A DNA stretch of 64,000 nucleotides from Prostheceraeus crozeri (taxonomy: Eukaryota > Platyhelminthes > Polycladida > Euryleptidae), in NCBI GenBank assembly GCA_907163375.1, contig CAJQUW010014313.1, forward strand, positions 62,001 through 126,000, in the 5' to 3' direction. The notes below the pieces were generated by a model. The model was given only the letters and a program-made list of their open reading frames with translations. It did no database searches and was not told the DNA's origin. Numbering within the stretch: position 1 is the stretch's first letter; every line of letters begins with the position of its first letter. Both the position numbers and the translations under genes were made by a program. Shown here in pieces: positions 9,501 through 16,578 of the stretch.

Positions 9501-11157
9501 CTTGTGCTGGTTGTTTTGACTGTTCTAGTTTTTCAAATTTATCTTGATATATTTCATGTGTTTCATTAATTTCTTTTGTAATATTAAATGTATTTTGATG
9601 ATAATTTTGATTTAATATTTGTAGCTGATAAATATATTCTTTATCATATTGTTCTTTATATTGTTGTAGACATTTTTTTAAACATTCATTTAATCGGAGC
9701 GAAGCTCCTCTGGCTTTAGCCGATTCTTTATTTTCTTCATTATTTAATTCTTTATTATTTAATTTTTTATTATTTTCTTCATTTAATTTTTGAATTGTTT
9801 CTATCTTATTTTGATATTTATGGTGATATTCTTGTAGTAACATTTTTGTTTGTTGTTGATAATCTATTTTACATTTTTGTAAACTTTCATTTAAATTTTC
9901 TAATTTTTGTTGATATTCTGAAGATAAAGATGAATATTTGTAATTATAATCATCAGTACGTCCTTTATAATTATTATGATTAATCATTATTGGTGATAGT
10001 GTTTTAACAAGTTCAAATTTTTCAGTACATATTATATTTCCTTGGTAAAAAATATTATGATGCATGTAATTTCCTCTATCATTATATACTATTTCTGATT
10101 GGCATAAATTTTTATTATTCAAATAAAATTTTTTTGAATCTGAGTAAAGTGGAGTAATTTTACCAATAGAAACATAATTCACATTTAATTCAAAAACATT
10201 TACTTCTATTAAATTTTTATTCTTTTTATGAAACTTTTTTAACCTATTATAATCATATGGAAATTCATCTAAGCCATCAGAAAGATCAAATTCATTTATG
10301 TATTCTTCTTTATTATAATGACTTAGTCTTTCTTTATGATATTCTGCAGGATGTAAATGTGCTATAATACTCCACAGAAAACAATAATCATCTTCATTTT
10401 TTATGTTGATTATTTGTGGTGAACTGAAAGGTAAAGGAACATAACTACCACCAGTATTATTTTTATATTTATCAATTACTATTTTCTTAGATAGTATTTT
10501 AACAAATCTCCAACCAGATTCACGTAACTGGACTTCAATTATACAATTTTCTAATTTAAGTATCATCGATTCAAATATGGGTTGTATATCATTTACATTA
10601 TGAATTTCTTGTGAATTTGTAAAATGTCCTTGTATTATTTCTTCAGGAATTCCATCAGGTCCATTTTTTGTATAAAGTACTTCTACATTCATATAACATT
10701 TGAAAGATTTCTTAAATATATTATAAAAGTTGGTTAGAATATCAGAAAAAGTTTTATCGGTTTCATTATATTCAAAAGACTGATTAAATAAATATTTTAT
10801 ATCTGTTACGGCTTCATCGTTTCGTTCAGCTTCATCAAATTCATCAGTATCGCTAAATAAATATCTTCCATCTGGTACGGGCGAAGCCCTAGAACCTTCG
10901 GTTTGTATGGTCTCAACTTCACTATTAAAAACTTTTTTATATTCCGAATGTGAATAATCATCAAACATTTTTTTAACTTTTATATCAGTAGGCAATGTTT
11001 CTAGATAGTTTTTATAACTATTTAATTTTAATATATTTCCTTCATCAACTCGTTCTACATTTTGTAAATGCAATTTACTATTTAAATGAGATTGATAACT
11101 TCTTTTTGTTTGCAACTTTTTTTTACATAAGACACAATAAAACTTGGTATTTTCCAT
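6535..11157 (-). CDS. Protein-primed family B DNA polymerase
   Basis: A 1,540-codon open frame that copies the element's linear DNA from protein-linked ends. In order: a C2H2 finger at residues 8-30, a second finger near 586, and the 3'-5' exonuclease motifs DFEAYN (~637), NGSKYDFH (~825) and YLQIDVLILAD (~990). An endonuclease-VII-like zinc module lies between Exo I and Exo II (CYYC...DHDHLNG...RGAAH..CN, ~763-806). The polymerase motifs are YYDFNSLYS (~1130), KLMNNAFYGKT (~1290) and FTDTDSVF (~1388). All landmarks of the Polinton enzyme are present. Several low-complexity linkers are encoded by GC hairpin elements, giving SRASP-type peptides, and one linker carries a SAPEK/R pentapeptide repeat. 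The start ATG follows an A-rich leader. Confidence 0.95.
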   Translation of the reverse strand: MENTKFYCVLCKKKLQTKRSYQSHLNSKLHLQNVERVDEGNILKLNSYKNYLETLPTDIKVKKMFDDYSHSEYKKVFNSEVETIQTEGSRASPVPDGRYLFSDTDEFDEAERNDEAVTDIKYLFNQSFEYNETDKTFSDILTNFYNIFKKSFKCYMNVEVLYTKNGPDGIPEEIIQGHFTNSQEIHNVNDIQPIFESMILKLENCIIEVQLRESGWRFVKILSKKIVIDKYKNNTGGSYVPLPFSSPQIINIKNEDDYCFLWSIIAHLHPAEYHKERLSHYNKEEYINEFDLSDGLDEFPYDYNRLKKFHKKNKNLIEVNVFELNVNYVSIGKITPLYSDSKKFYLNNKNLCQSEIVYNDRGNYMHHNIFYQGNIICTEKFELVKTLSPIMINHNNYKGRTDDYNYKYSSLSSEYQQKLENLNESLQKCKIDYQQQTKMLLQEYHHKYQNKIETIQKLNEENNKKLNNKELNNEENKESAKARGASLRLNECLKKCLQQYKEQYDKEYIYQLQILNQNYHQNTFNITKEINETHEIYQDKFEKLEQSKQPAQANILYYQGHFILCKDVSIFTKTSDNKNFPCLQCMTSFRTLEEMNRHLENCQQNEAVQNTFPKDDYLEYNKWYFKNKVPFTIYCDFEAYNVNMTQNQTESSRASPDSENYNSEKSAPERSAPEKSAPGKSASEQSKEKYLFEQKPLCWGMYIHSNYPNLFKSEYFQYYGEDSSEMFTKKVEELQNYFLQLLETNIPMLPLTEKEKLNFINETKCYYCGREFTKNYKNGKGRYLDKVKDHDHLNGLYRGAAHNSCNLNANKFKYNFVPLYFYNGSKYDFHLVMKDLFSSEKLQQQQINVLCKTEEEYFSMQLGCIRILDAFRFFTPYSLDVMGKTLKSEQCKILNKYNLKPLKGIFPYEYIACGSQSKTGITGDKTCGSQSKTDFNSVNKIMEEEQLPPINKFKSTLKQSKLSDEDYAEAEKNWRELNCKTMYDYTMKYLQIDVLILADLFENFRDMCLEYYGIDPCYCYSTPGLTWLAGLKHTNVKLKHYKENTYDKLLFFESGIRGGVSSVLGNRYIQCYNKKVNPDDYGIMKPLSPEESDQFIKLFNQNIEGLIPNEDSQAAVDEIMRENYLLYYDFNSLYSSCMIQELPTGEMSWCNILDYQKTYDGDYNHGYIYEVDLVYPDEIKDKTKYFPFCPENKIPNIEDFSDYQKSLIPKKYRPTKKLMLTQSNKGKYVVEGRMLDWYLEHGMILTKIHRKLFYQKSRWLKNYIEFNIERRKIAKRNKDDFGNVFFKLMNNAFYGKTLENVRNRQNIEIVYDKDRFQNLTRKPTYKRTTRFSDELCAVHLRRISVKHDKFNFIGFTILELAKLFMYRFIYDYLAPAYGKNYKLHFTDTDSVFLELTIPYNSSLDEEINKIKDIIHPSDLCKVKDELEGNEDFITEAIFLKSKCYCYNTTNNIRTSEMSSRASPVKTHKTLKGISKASVANQITFQDYKNALFNNEIKTACNYRLNSKKHNMYLKEEHKLALDPFDDKRKILPDGITTEPF
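6767..6800. repeat. GC double hairpin inside the polymerase gene
   Basis: Stems GGGC-GAA-GCCC and GACATC-TCC-GATGTC. Read in frame on the minus strand it gives TSEMSSRASPV at about residue 1453, after the last polymerase motif. Confidence 0.85.
8358..8422. repeat. Two GC hairpin elements inside the polymerase gene
   Basis: Two near-identical 23-bp units, 8358-8380 and 8400-8422. Each is a CAGTC-TTC-GACTG hairpin overlapping a second stem (CTGTG-AAC-CACAG in the first, diverged in the second). In frame both encode CGSQSKT, in the linker after the Exo II region and before Exo III. Confidence 0.85.
9111..9168 (-). repeat. 15-bp coding tandem repeat in the polymerase gene
   Basis: Four imperfect 15-bp units encode EKSAPERSAPEKSAPGKSAS in a linker after Exo I. 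The repeat is in frame and probably unstructured. Confidence 0.8.
9189..9217. repeat. Diverged GC hairpin inside the polymerase gene
   Basis: A decayed copy of the GGGC/GCCC plus GAACC/GGTTC type. In frame on the minus strand it encodes ESSRASPDS directly before the SAPEK repeat. Confidence 0.65.
9692..9725. repeat. GC double hairpin inside the polymerase gene
   Basis: AATC then GGAGC-GAA-GCTCC and GGCT-TT-AGCC, then GATT. It is the same unit as in the terminal repeats (2495-2530). In frame it encodes SAKARGASLRL in a Gln/Asn/Lys-rich N-terminal linker (~residue 480). Confidence 0.9.
10877..10906. repeat. GC double hairpin inside the polymerase gene
   Basis: GGGC-GAA-GCCC, TA, then a GAACC-TTC-GGTT stem, nearly identical to 2670-2703. 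In frame it encodes TEGSRASPVPD at about residues 84-94. Confidence 0.9.
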
Positions 11158-11325
11158 TTTTTTATTTTTTTAGAGAAAATTTAAGAAAAAAATTGTGTTT
11201 TAATTTTAGATATAAACATTCTAATATCTAGGACTTGAGTGTTATTTTATATTATTATATATTTCACGTTCTTTAGTTATTTTTGCTTTATCATATTAAG
11301 TTTAATCATATTAAGTTTTATCATA
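11158..11325. other. AT-rich intergenic spacer in the Polinton
   Basis: It separates the polymerase start from the end of the next leftward gene. It holds an A-rich leader just before the polymerase ATG (read leftward) and, at its other end, three copies of CATATTAAGTTT spaced about 15 bp. Confidence 0.5.
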
Positions 11326-12611
11326 TTAAGTTTCATCATATAATGTTTTATCAAAAGATAATTTAAATTTATTTTCACTAACTATTGATTCTTCATCATC
11401 ATAAATTGATTCTTCATCATCATCATAAATTGTTTCTTCATCATCATAAATTACACTTTTTGGTATAGGATGCCCTTCCATGATAGGATACCATTCTCTT
11501 ATTGGAATATCTAATTCTAAATTACATTTCTGATCTGATAATAATATAATAGAGAAAAATATTGGTCTTTGATCTCTTTTGGAAAATTTAATAACACCAC
11601 TATAATCTGAATCACTTTTAGTTTTTATTAAAGATGATAAAATTTTAAATTGATTAGATGTAAATCCTAATTTAAATTTTGTAGACCCGACACATAGTTG
11701 TCTAACAGTATCTTCAACTATACCATCATTATTATTTTCAATTGTAAGAAAATGAAATTTAGATAAATTTTTATAATTACTAATATTTTTATAATCTTTT
11801 TTACCATTTACACCTTTTTCAGATGTTACAGAATCATCATTATTATCATAAGATTCTTTAAGATCGGGCAAAGCCCTAGAACCTTCGGTTCGTTTATTAT
11901 GATTATGGTCATTGTTAATAGTATAAGGTGTAGTCCACATATAAATTTTCTCTTGTTGAGCTAAACCATTCATATAAGATTTTAACAAATTAATATTTAA
12001 GTTTGAATATAATCCTATATACGTATCATCATCATATCTTTGCGGCATTTCTAATGTTTCTTGTTTATAAATTGTGTCTCTATAATAAACTTGACATAAT
12101 AATTCTTCATTATGTTTTTTACTCTCTATATGAATGTTATATTGATTTTGATCGTCAACAAATAATCTAATTTTTTCTTTCGAAAAAGATTTTAATTTTT
12201 TTAACTAATTCTTTAATATTGATATAATTAATAATTTTAGTTTCTATCCAATCAGTATTACTAATTGGTAACACTGCTCTAATAAATCCATAAACATTAT
12301 TATGACCTATTATAACCATATTTTCTTTATTTAATTCCACATAAGCTACATCATTATATTTACTAACAATCTCCATAAATTTAATAAATGGATCCCCCGG
12401 AAATAAACAATAATTAGTTTCTATAGAAGGTAAACCTTTTGTTTGTTCTCTAAATATTTCGGCTTGTCATTGAAATAAAATATTAACATCTATACATGGA
12501 TTATTATTATTATTATCAAAACATTTATTTTCAAATCCCGTTGATCTCGTCGAATAAGAAGAACAGGATGATGCGGGCGAATATAATTTTTTTAAATTTG
12601 GATTTTCCATT
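11326..12611 (-). pseudogene. Broken unidentified Polinton gene
   Basis: A leftward gene that is no longer one open frame. The ATG at its upstream end has the A-rich leader shared by the other genes and faces the fibre-like gene across a short AT-rich spacer. Recognisable text includes an Asn-rich segment near the start, a hydrophilic centre, and a C-terminal run of repeated acidic YDDEE units. It contains one GC hairpin element (11863-11893) in frame, encoding TEGSRALPD. I do not recognise the family. Its place next to the polymerase suggests an element-specific accessory gene. Confidence 0.6.
11863..11893. repeat. GC double hairpin in an unidentified gene
   Basis: GGGC-AAA-GCCC, TA, GAACC-TTC-GGTTC, with ATC before it. 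The first loop is AAA where most copies have GAA. Confidence 0.85.
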
Positions 12612-12742
12612 TTTTTATTTTTATTAGAAAAAATTTTATTTTTTATTTTTATTAGAAAAAATTTTATTTTTTATTTTTATTAGAAAAAATTTTATTTTTT
12701 TATTTTTATTAGAAAAAATTTTACTTTTTTATTGTTTTAAAA
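12612..12742. promoter_or_regulatory. AT-rich tandem repeats between divergent Polinton genes
   Basis: About four imperfect units of roughly 34 bp, each containing TTTTTATTAGAAAAAATTTT. They fill the gap between the leftward gene ending at 12611 and the rightward fibre-like gene. The position fits a two-way promoter, but no known box was identified. Confidence 0.45.
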
Positions 12743-13630
12743 ATGATGTTACCAAATGTTGGTGGAGGTGCATATATCCCGAATAATCGTGAATTAGAAA
12801 TAGAGATAGAAAATTATATCATGAAAACTGGAGACGTTTTATCTGGTCCATTGCATCTTTCTATTCTTCCGCTACAAAATACAGAGTTGACAAATAAACG
12901 ATATGTTGATACACAAATCAATGATTTAAAGGAAAAATATATAAACGATGTTTTGGTTCCACTGATGAACGAATTAAAGTTGCTTAAACTTAATGACAAA
13001 TCATTAATTGAAAAATTATTAAAACTTGATAAAAAGGATAGAGAGCTAGAAGCAGATATAGCAAAACTTTTTAAAAAGATTTCAGAGCAATCAAAAATTT
13101 TAATATTACTTCCTATAAAGTTAAAATCTGCAGTCATTAAAAATAAACATCAGATAAAAATGTTAAAAGAACAATTAGAAGATGAAATAGAAAAACTTCC
13201 TGAAAGAATTAAAAAAAATTTAAAGCAGTTACAAACTACATTCCAAAAAAGTGTTGATGAATTAAGTTCTAAAATTACTCAACAAATGAAAAAGATGAAT
13301 AGAATAATAAATGAAGTAAACTCACTTAATGAAAAAGTTGATAAAATGAAAAATCTGAAAATCAATTTAGAAAATGAATTAAAGAAAAATTTACAAGAAA
13401 ACTCTAAAGAAAATAAAGAACAGCTAGATTCTGTTAAAAGACAATTAGATGTTCTTAAAATTAAGTTAAATGCACTTAAAACGGCGTTGAAGATGAATCA
13501 GGTGAAAATGCAAGTTAATAGAAAAGAAATTAAAGTACATCACACGCTGCTTGACGCAATAGATAAAGTGCAACAGGCAATTAATAAAGTTATCTCGAAG
13601 TTGTTGTCCATTCACAAACGTAAATCTTAA
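12743..13630 (+). CDS. Fibre-like coiled-coil protein
   Basis: 295 codons; the start follows TTTTAAAA. Residues 5-12 are Gly-rich (NVGGGAYI). Residues 28-59 read MKTGDVLSGPLHL...NTELTNKRYVDTQI, the pattern found at the N-terminal or repeat units of phage tail fibres and similar attachment fibres (GD.L.GPL.L....L.NKRYVD). The remaining ~230 residues are Lys/Glu/Leu heptads with almost no Pro or Gly, a long coiled coil. By analogy it could form a trimeric host-attachment spike. That is inference from the motif and architecture. It heads the rightward block with the capsid gene. GC hairpins follow the stop. Confidence 0.75.
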   Translation: MMLPNVGGGAYIPNNRELEIEIENYIMKTGDVLSGPLHLSILPLQNTELTNKRYVDTQINDLKEKYINDVLVPLMNELKLLKLNDKSLIEKLLKLDKKDRELEADIAKLFKKISEQSKILILLPIKLKSAVIKNKHQIKMLKEQLEDEIEKLPERIKKNLKQLQTTFQKSVDELSSKITQQMKKMNRIINEVNSLNEKVDKMKNLKINLENELKKNLQENSKENKEQLDSVKRQLDVLKIKLNALKTALKMNQVKMQVNRKEIKVHHTLLDAIDKVQQAINKVISKLLSIHKRKS

Positions 13631-13631
13631 A

Positions 13632-13693
13632 CGGACCAAAGGTCCTCAGGTTACTAACCAATCGGAGCGAAGCTCCTCGAGGCTTTAGCCGAA
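13632..13693. repeat. GC hairpins between the fibre-like gene and the next gene
   Basis: GGACC-AAA-GGTCC at 13633-13645, two bases after the fibre gene stop. At 13660-13693 follows a copy of the GGAGC/GCTCC plus GGCT/AGCC double hairpin. Confidence 0.85.
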
Positions 13694-13734
13694 CGTAAAT
13701 ATTTTTTACCAAAAGTCAAATTTAATCCTAAAAA

Positions 13735-14298
13735 ATGCCTATAATTTATAAACACAATCTTAAACATTTTGCATCAAATAATAAAATTGCTCATGAACCA
13801 TCTCAGAAACCTGTGTACCATTATGATAGTGTAGAAACTGTCGGAACACAAAAGTTCCTAGGCACCGCAGGTGCCGTCCAAAAAGAAGGGGCTGGCATCT
13901 TTTCTGGTATTGGAAGTATCGTTAACTTAATTAAAAATAATAAAGATTTGATTACATCTGCTGCAAAAGGAGCAGCTGCTATAGGTAGTACAGCTAGTGC
14001 AATATCAAATGCTGTCAAGTCTCAAAACGAATTAAAACAACTAGAAGCTATTCGTAAACTTAGGAATGATTCCGAAGAACTAAAAAATTTAAAAAAACTT
14101 TCAGAGGAAACAAAAAATAAAATTGCTAACATAACTGTGGGGGGTGAAACCTTGAGGACCGGAGCTCCGTCTAATAGTAAACATAATGAAAATAAAAATA
14201 ATAAAAAAACAATTGAAGAAATAAGAGGTAATGGCGTGAGTAGCAACCTTCGGTTTAACCAGCAAAGCTGTAGCGGAGCTGGTCTAGCAAAATTCTAA
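13735..14298 (+). CDS. Small virion-associated protein candidate
   Basis: 187 codons; the start follows CCTAAAAA. Residues about 50-100 are Gly/Ala-rich and amphipathic (EGAGIFSGIGSIVNLIKNNK, then SAAKGAAAIGSTASAISNA), followed by a charged helix. This resembles membrane-active or DNA-binding minor virion proteins such as adenovirus pVI in composition and position just before the major capsid gene, though no sequence family was recognised. Three GC hairpin-like stretches (13861-13875, 14149-14170, 14245-14280) are translated in frame, giving FLGTAGAV, LRTGAPS and NLRFNQQSCSGAGL. Confidence 0.6.
   Translation: MPIIYKHNLKHFASNNKIAHEPSQKPVYHYDSVETVGTQKFLGTAGAVQKEGAGIFSGIGSIVNLIKNNKDLITSAAKGAAAIGSTASAISNAVKSQNELKQLEAIRKLRNDSEELKNLKKLSEETKNKIANITVGGETLRTGAPSNSKHNENKNNKKTIEEIRGNGVSSNLRFNQQSCSGAGLAKF
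13861..14280. repeat. GC hairpins inside the small virion-protein gene
   Basis: GGCACC-GCA-GGTGCC at 13861-13875, GGAGCTCC at 14161-14168, AACC-TTC-GGTT at 14245-14255, and AGC/GCT stems at 14261-14280. They stand out as GC clusters in AT-rich coding DNA. Confidence 0.7.
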
Positions 14299-14407
14299 AA
14301 TATATTTTTAGTAAAATTTTTTTAGTAAAATTATTTAAGTAAAATTATTTTAGCAGAATTTTTTCTGTCTGTGAGAAAAACAAAAAGTCAAATTATTTTT
14401 TATAAAA

Positions 14408-15741
14408 ATGTCTTCGCTTATCGAAAATAAATTTAGATTAGACGATCCTCCGTTCGTCAGTTACAATCAAAAAAAGAATGACTATATAAGAATTGCTATG
14501 AATCCCGGATCTTCCAGTAGAGTAAATACTGGAGGTGATTTAATTTTTGAAGTTGATAATCAGCAGAGTTATTTATATTTACCTGATTCATTTTTACACT
14601 GTGAATATTCTTTATATAGTGATGCTAATTTTACAACACCATTACCAGAAACCGATAATATTGCACTAGAGAATAATTTCTTTCCAAGATTATTTTCACA
14701 AATGCGTTTAGATGTTGCAACTCAAAATATAGAAACAATAAGTGATTCTCCAGGTGTAATTGATACAATGCTTAGATTTGTAACAATTGGTGAAAATAAT
14801 AAAAAGTATGAAATCGAAGGTTGGTTTCCTGATACTAATGATGGTATAATTGTTGATGATTTAACTCACGCTGGAACAGATGCCGCAGGAATTGCGAAAG
14901 ATGTAGAAAATATTGCAAAACATTTAAATAAACAAATAATGATGCATATAAAGAAAGACGTGAATTTAACAAAAAAAGTAAACAGACAGTAAATTGGTCA
15001 TTGTCTCCATTATTCGGATATTTAGATTATGATAAAATATCATATCAATTAAAATTTAAATTAATAATTCATCGTACAGCAAATAATGAATTAATCTTTT
15101 TTGGTAAGACTGGAAAAAAAGCATATTTAAAAATTGATAGACTTGAATGGTGGATTAAGCATATTACTCCTAGTTTAGAGATTGAAACAGCTATTGCAAA
15201 AAGATTAAATACTAACAAACCAATTCCAGTAAATTTTCTAAAGCGTACTGCTAGTTCAGTAACTTTTTCCGAACAAAGATTTAACTGGCATTTTACTAGA
15301 ACTGCGAATACTCCAAGATATTTATTACTATCTTTTCAAAGAAATAATTCTCCAAGTTTTGATAAGAATAACAATATTTTTCATATTAATACAATTCGAA
15401 GTTTACAAGTTTCATTAAATCAAACCCGATATCCAATTGATCCATTAAGATTCGATGATACCAATAATCAATTTATGGAAGGATATGATTGTTATCGAAA
15501 TCTTTGTACAGAATTTGGAGTTGAACCACAATTAACTCCTGGAGATTGGAGACATTTATATCCAATTTTCTGCTTCGATTTAAGTGCACAATCTGAAGAT
15601 ATTATTAAAAATGGTTGTGATGTAACAATTAATATTGAAAAGAAAGATTCCACAACTTCATTGATGGCTTATGGTTTATTGCTAGAAGATGTAAAATATT
15701 CTATTGAAATTCTTAATGGAAAGATGACTAGAATAGGCTAA
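14408..15741 (+). pseudogene. Polinton major capsid protein gene (double jelly roll), broken
   Basis: The start follows TTATAAAA. The N-terminal part carries VNTGGDLIFEVDNQQSYLYL, a hallmark of Polinton and adintovirus hexon-like capsid proteins. The C-terminal part has LKIDRLEWWIKHITPSLEIE and a late FCFDLSAQSEDI strand typical of the second jelly roll. The family forms the trimeric hexons of an icosahedral shell. Total size fits the family. The gene is a fossil and not whole. It sits between the small virion gene and a hydrophobic small gene, all rightward. A GC hairpin overlaps its stop. Confidence 0.88.
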
Positions 15742-15752
15742 AGCCCAAGACT
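15737..15752. repeat. GC hairpin at the capsid gene stop
   Basis: GGCT-AA-AGCC begins at the stop codon and continues into a CTTCGTCG remnant. Confidence 0.6.
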
Positions 15753-15990
15753 TCGTCGTTTAATTAATTAAAATTTTTTCATAACTAGAATAGATTAAAA
15801 ATTCTTAACTTCAAATTTTTCATAACTAGAATAGATTAAAATTTTTTGGTAACTTAAAATTTTTTAGTAACTTGAAATTTTTTAATAACTAGAATAGATT
15901 AAAATTTTTTGGTAACTTAAAATTTTTTGGTAACTTGAAATTTTTTCATAACTAGAATAGATTTAAATTTTTGATAACTTAAAATTTTTT
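15753..15990. repeat. AT-rich tandem repeat upstream of a Polinton gene
   Basis: Alternating units of ATAACTAGAATAGATTAAAA and TTTTTTGGTAACTTAAAA fill the gap before the next start. They may hold promoter elements. Confidence 0.6.
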
Positions 15991-15998
15991 TATTAAAA

Positions 15999-16484
15999 AT
16001 GTCGCAAGCGAAAAGTAATATTAATAATAAAACTGTTGAATTAAAATTACGTAATATTGTTGACAAAAATACCCCTAAAACTATTACGATTAACAAAAAA
16101 AAGTATTACATAAGTAAACCAATGATAGAGAATATACAATTACAAGAAGAAAAGAATGGCGGGATTCTCCCATTAATTCCACTAATAATAGGTGGCATAG
16201 CTGCAGCAGGAAGTGTTGCAGGTGGGACAGCTGGTATTGTCCAAGCAGTAAATAAAAATAAATCAGAGAAGGCAGCATTAGAAGAACAAAAACGACATAA
16301 CAGAGAGTTAGAGAAAGTTGCTAGGGGTGACGGAATAGTAGATAATTTTATTAGTAAATTAAAATTAGTTGATGAAGGAAAACGAGTTCTTAAAAATATT
16401 CTCCACAATGTTGATGATTTAATTGAAATTAAAGAAACTAAAGATGGTTCTGGAATATATCTAAGTCCTAGTATGATTCGGTAA
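15999..16484 (+). CDS. Small hydrophobic Polinton protein
   Basis: 161 codons; the start follows TTATTAAAA. The N-terminus is basic and polar. One hydrophobic segment at about residues 49-73 (GGILPLIPLIIGGIAAAGSV) could span a membrane. A basic helix follows, and the C-terminus is DGSGIYLSPSMIR. A Gly/Leu/Ala membrane segment followed by a GSG.YL.P tail is an arrangement I remember from short proteins beside Polinton capsid genes. The function is unknown; a membrane-active virion protein is plausible. A GC hairpin (GGACC/GGTTC type, 16487-16506) follows the stop. Confidence 0.7.
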   Translation: MSQAKSNINNKTVELKLRNIVDKNTPKTITINKKKYYISKPMIENIQLQEEKNGGILPLIPLIIGGIAAAGSVAGGTAGIVQAVNKNKSEKAALEEQKRHNRELEKVARGDGIVDNFISKLKLVDEGKRVLKNILHNVDDLIEIKETKDGSGIYLSPSMIR

Positions 16485-16486
16485 TA

Positions 16487-16506
16487 ACCTCAGGACCTTT
16501 GGTTCT
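16487..16506. repeat. GC hairpin after the small hydrophobic gene
   Basis: AGGACC-TTT-GGTTC, related to the stem at 13633-13645, three bases after the stop. Confidence 0.65.
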
Positions 16507-16578
16507 TTTCGGTAAAACATTTATTTTATTAAAATATTATTTTTATTATTTTCTTTTAAAAGTTTTTTATCTTTAAAA

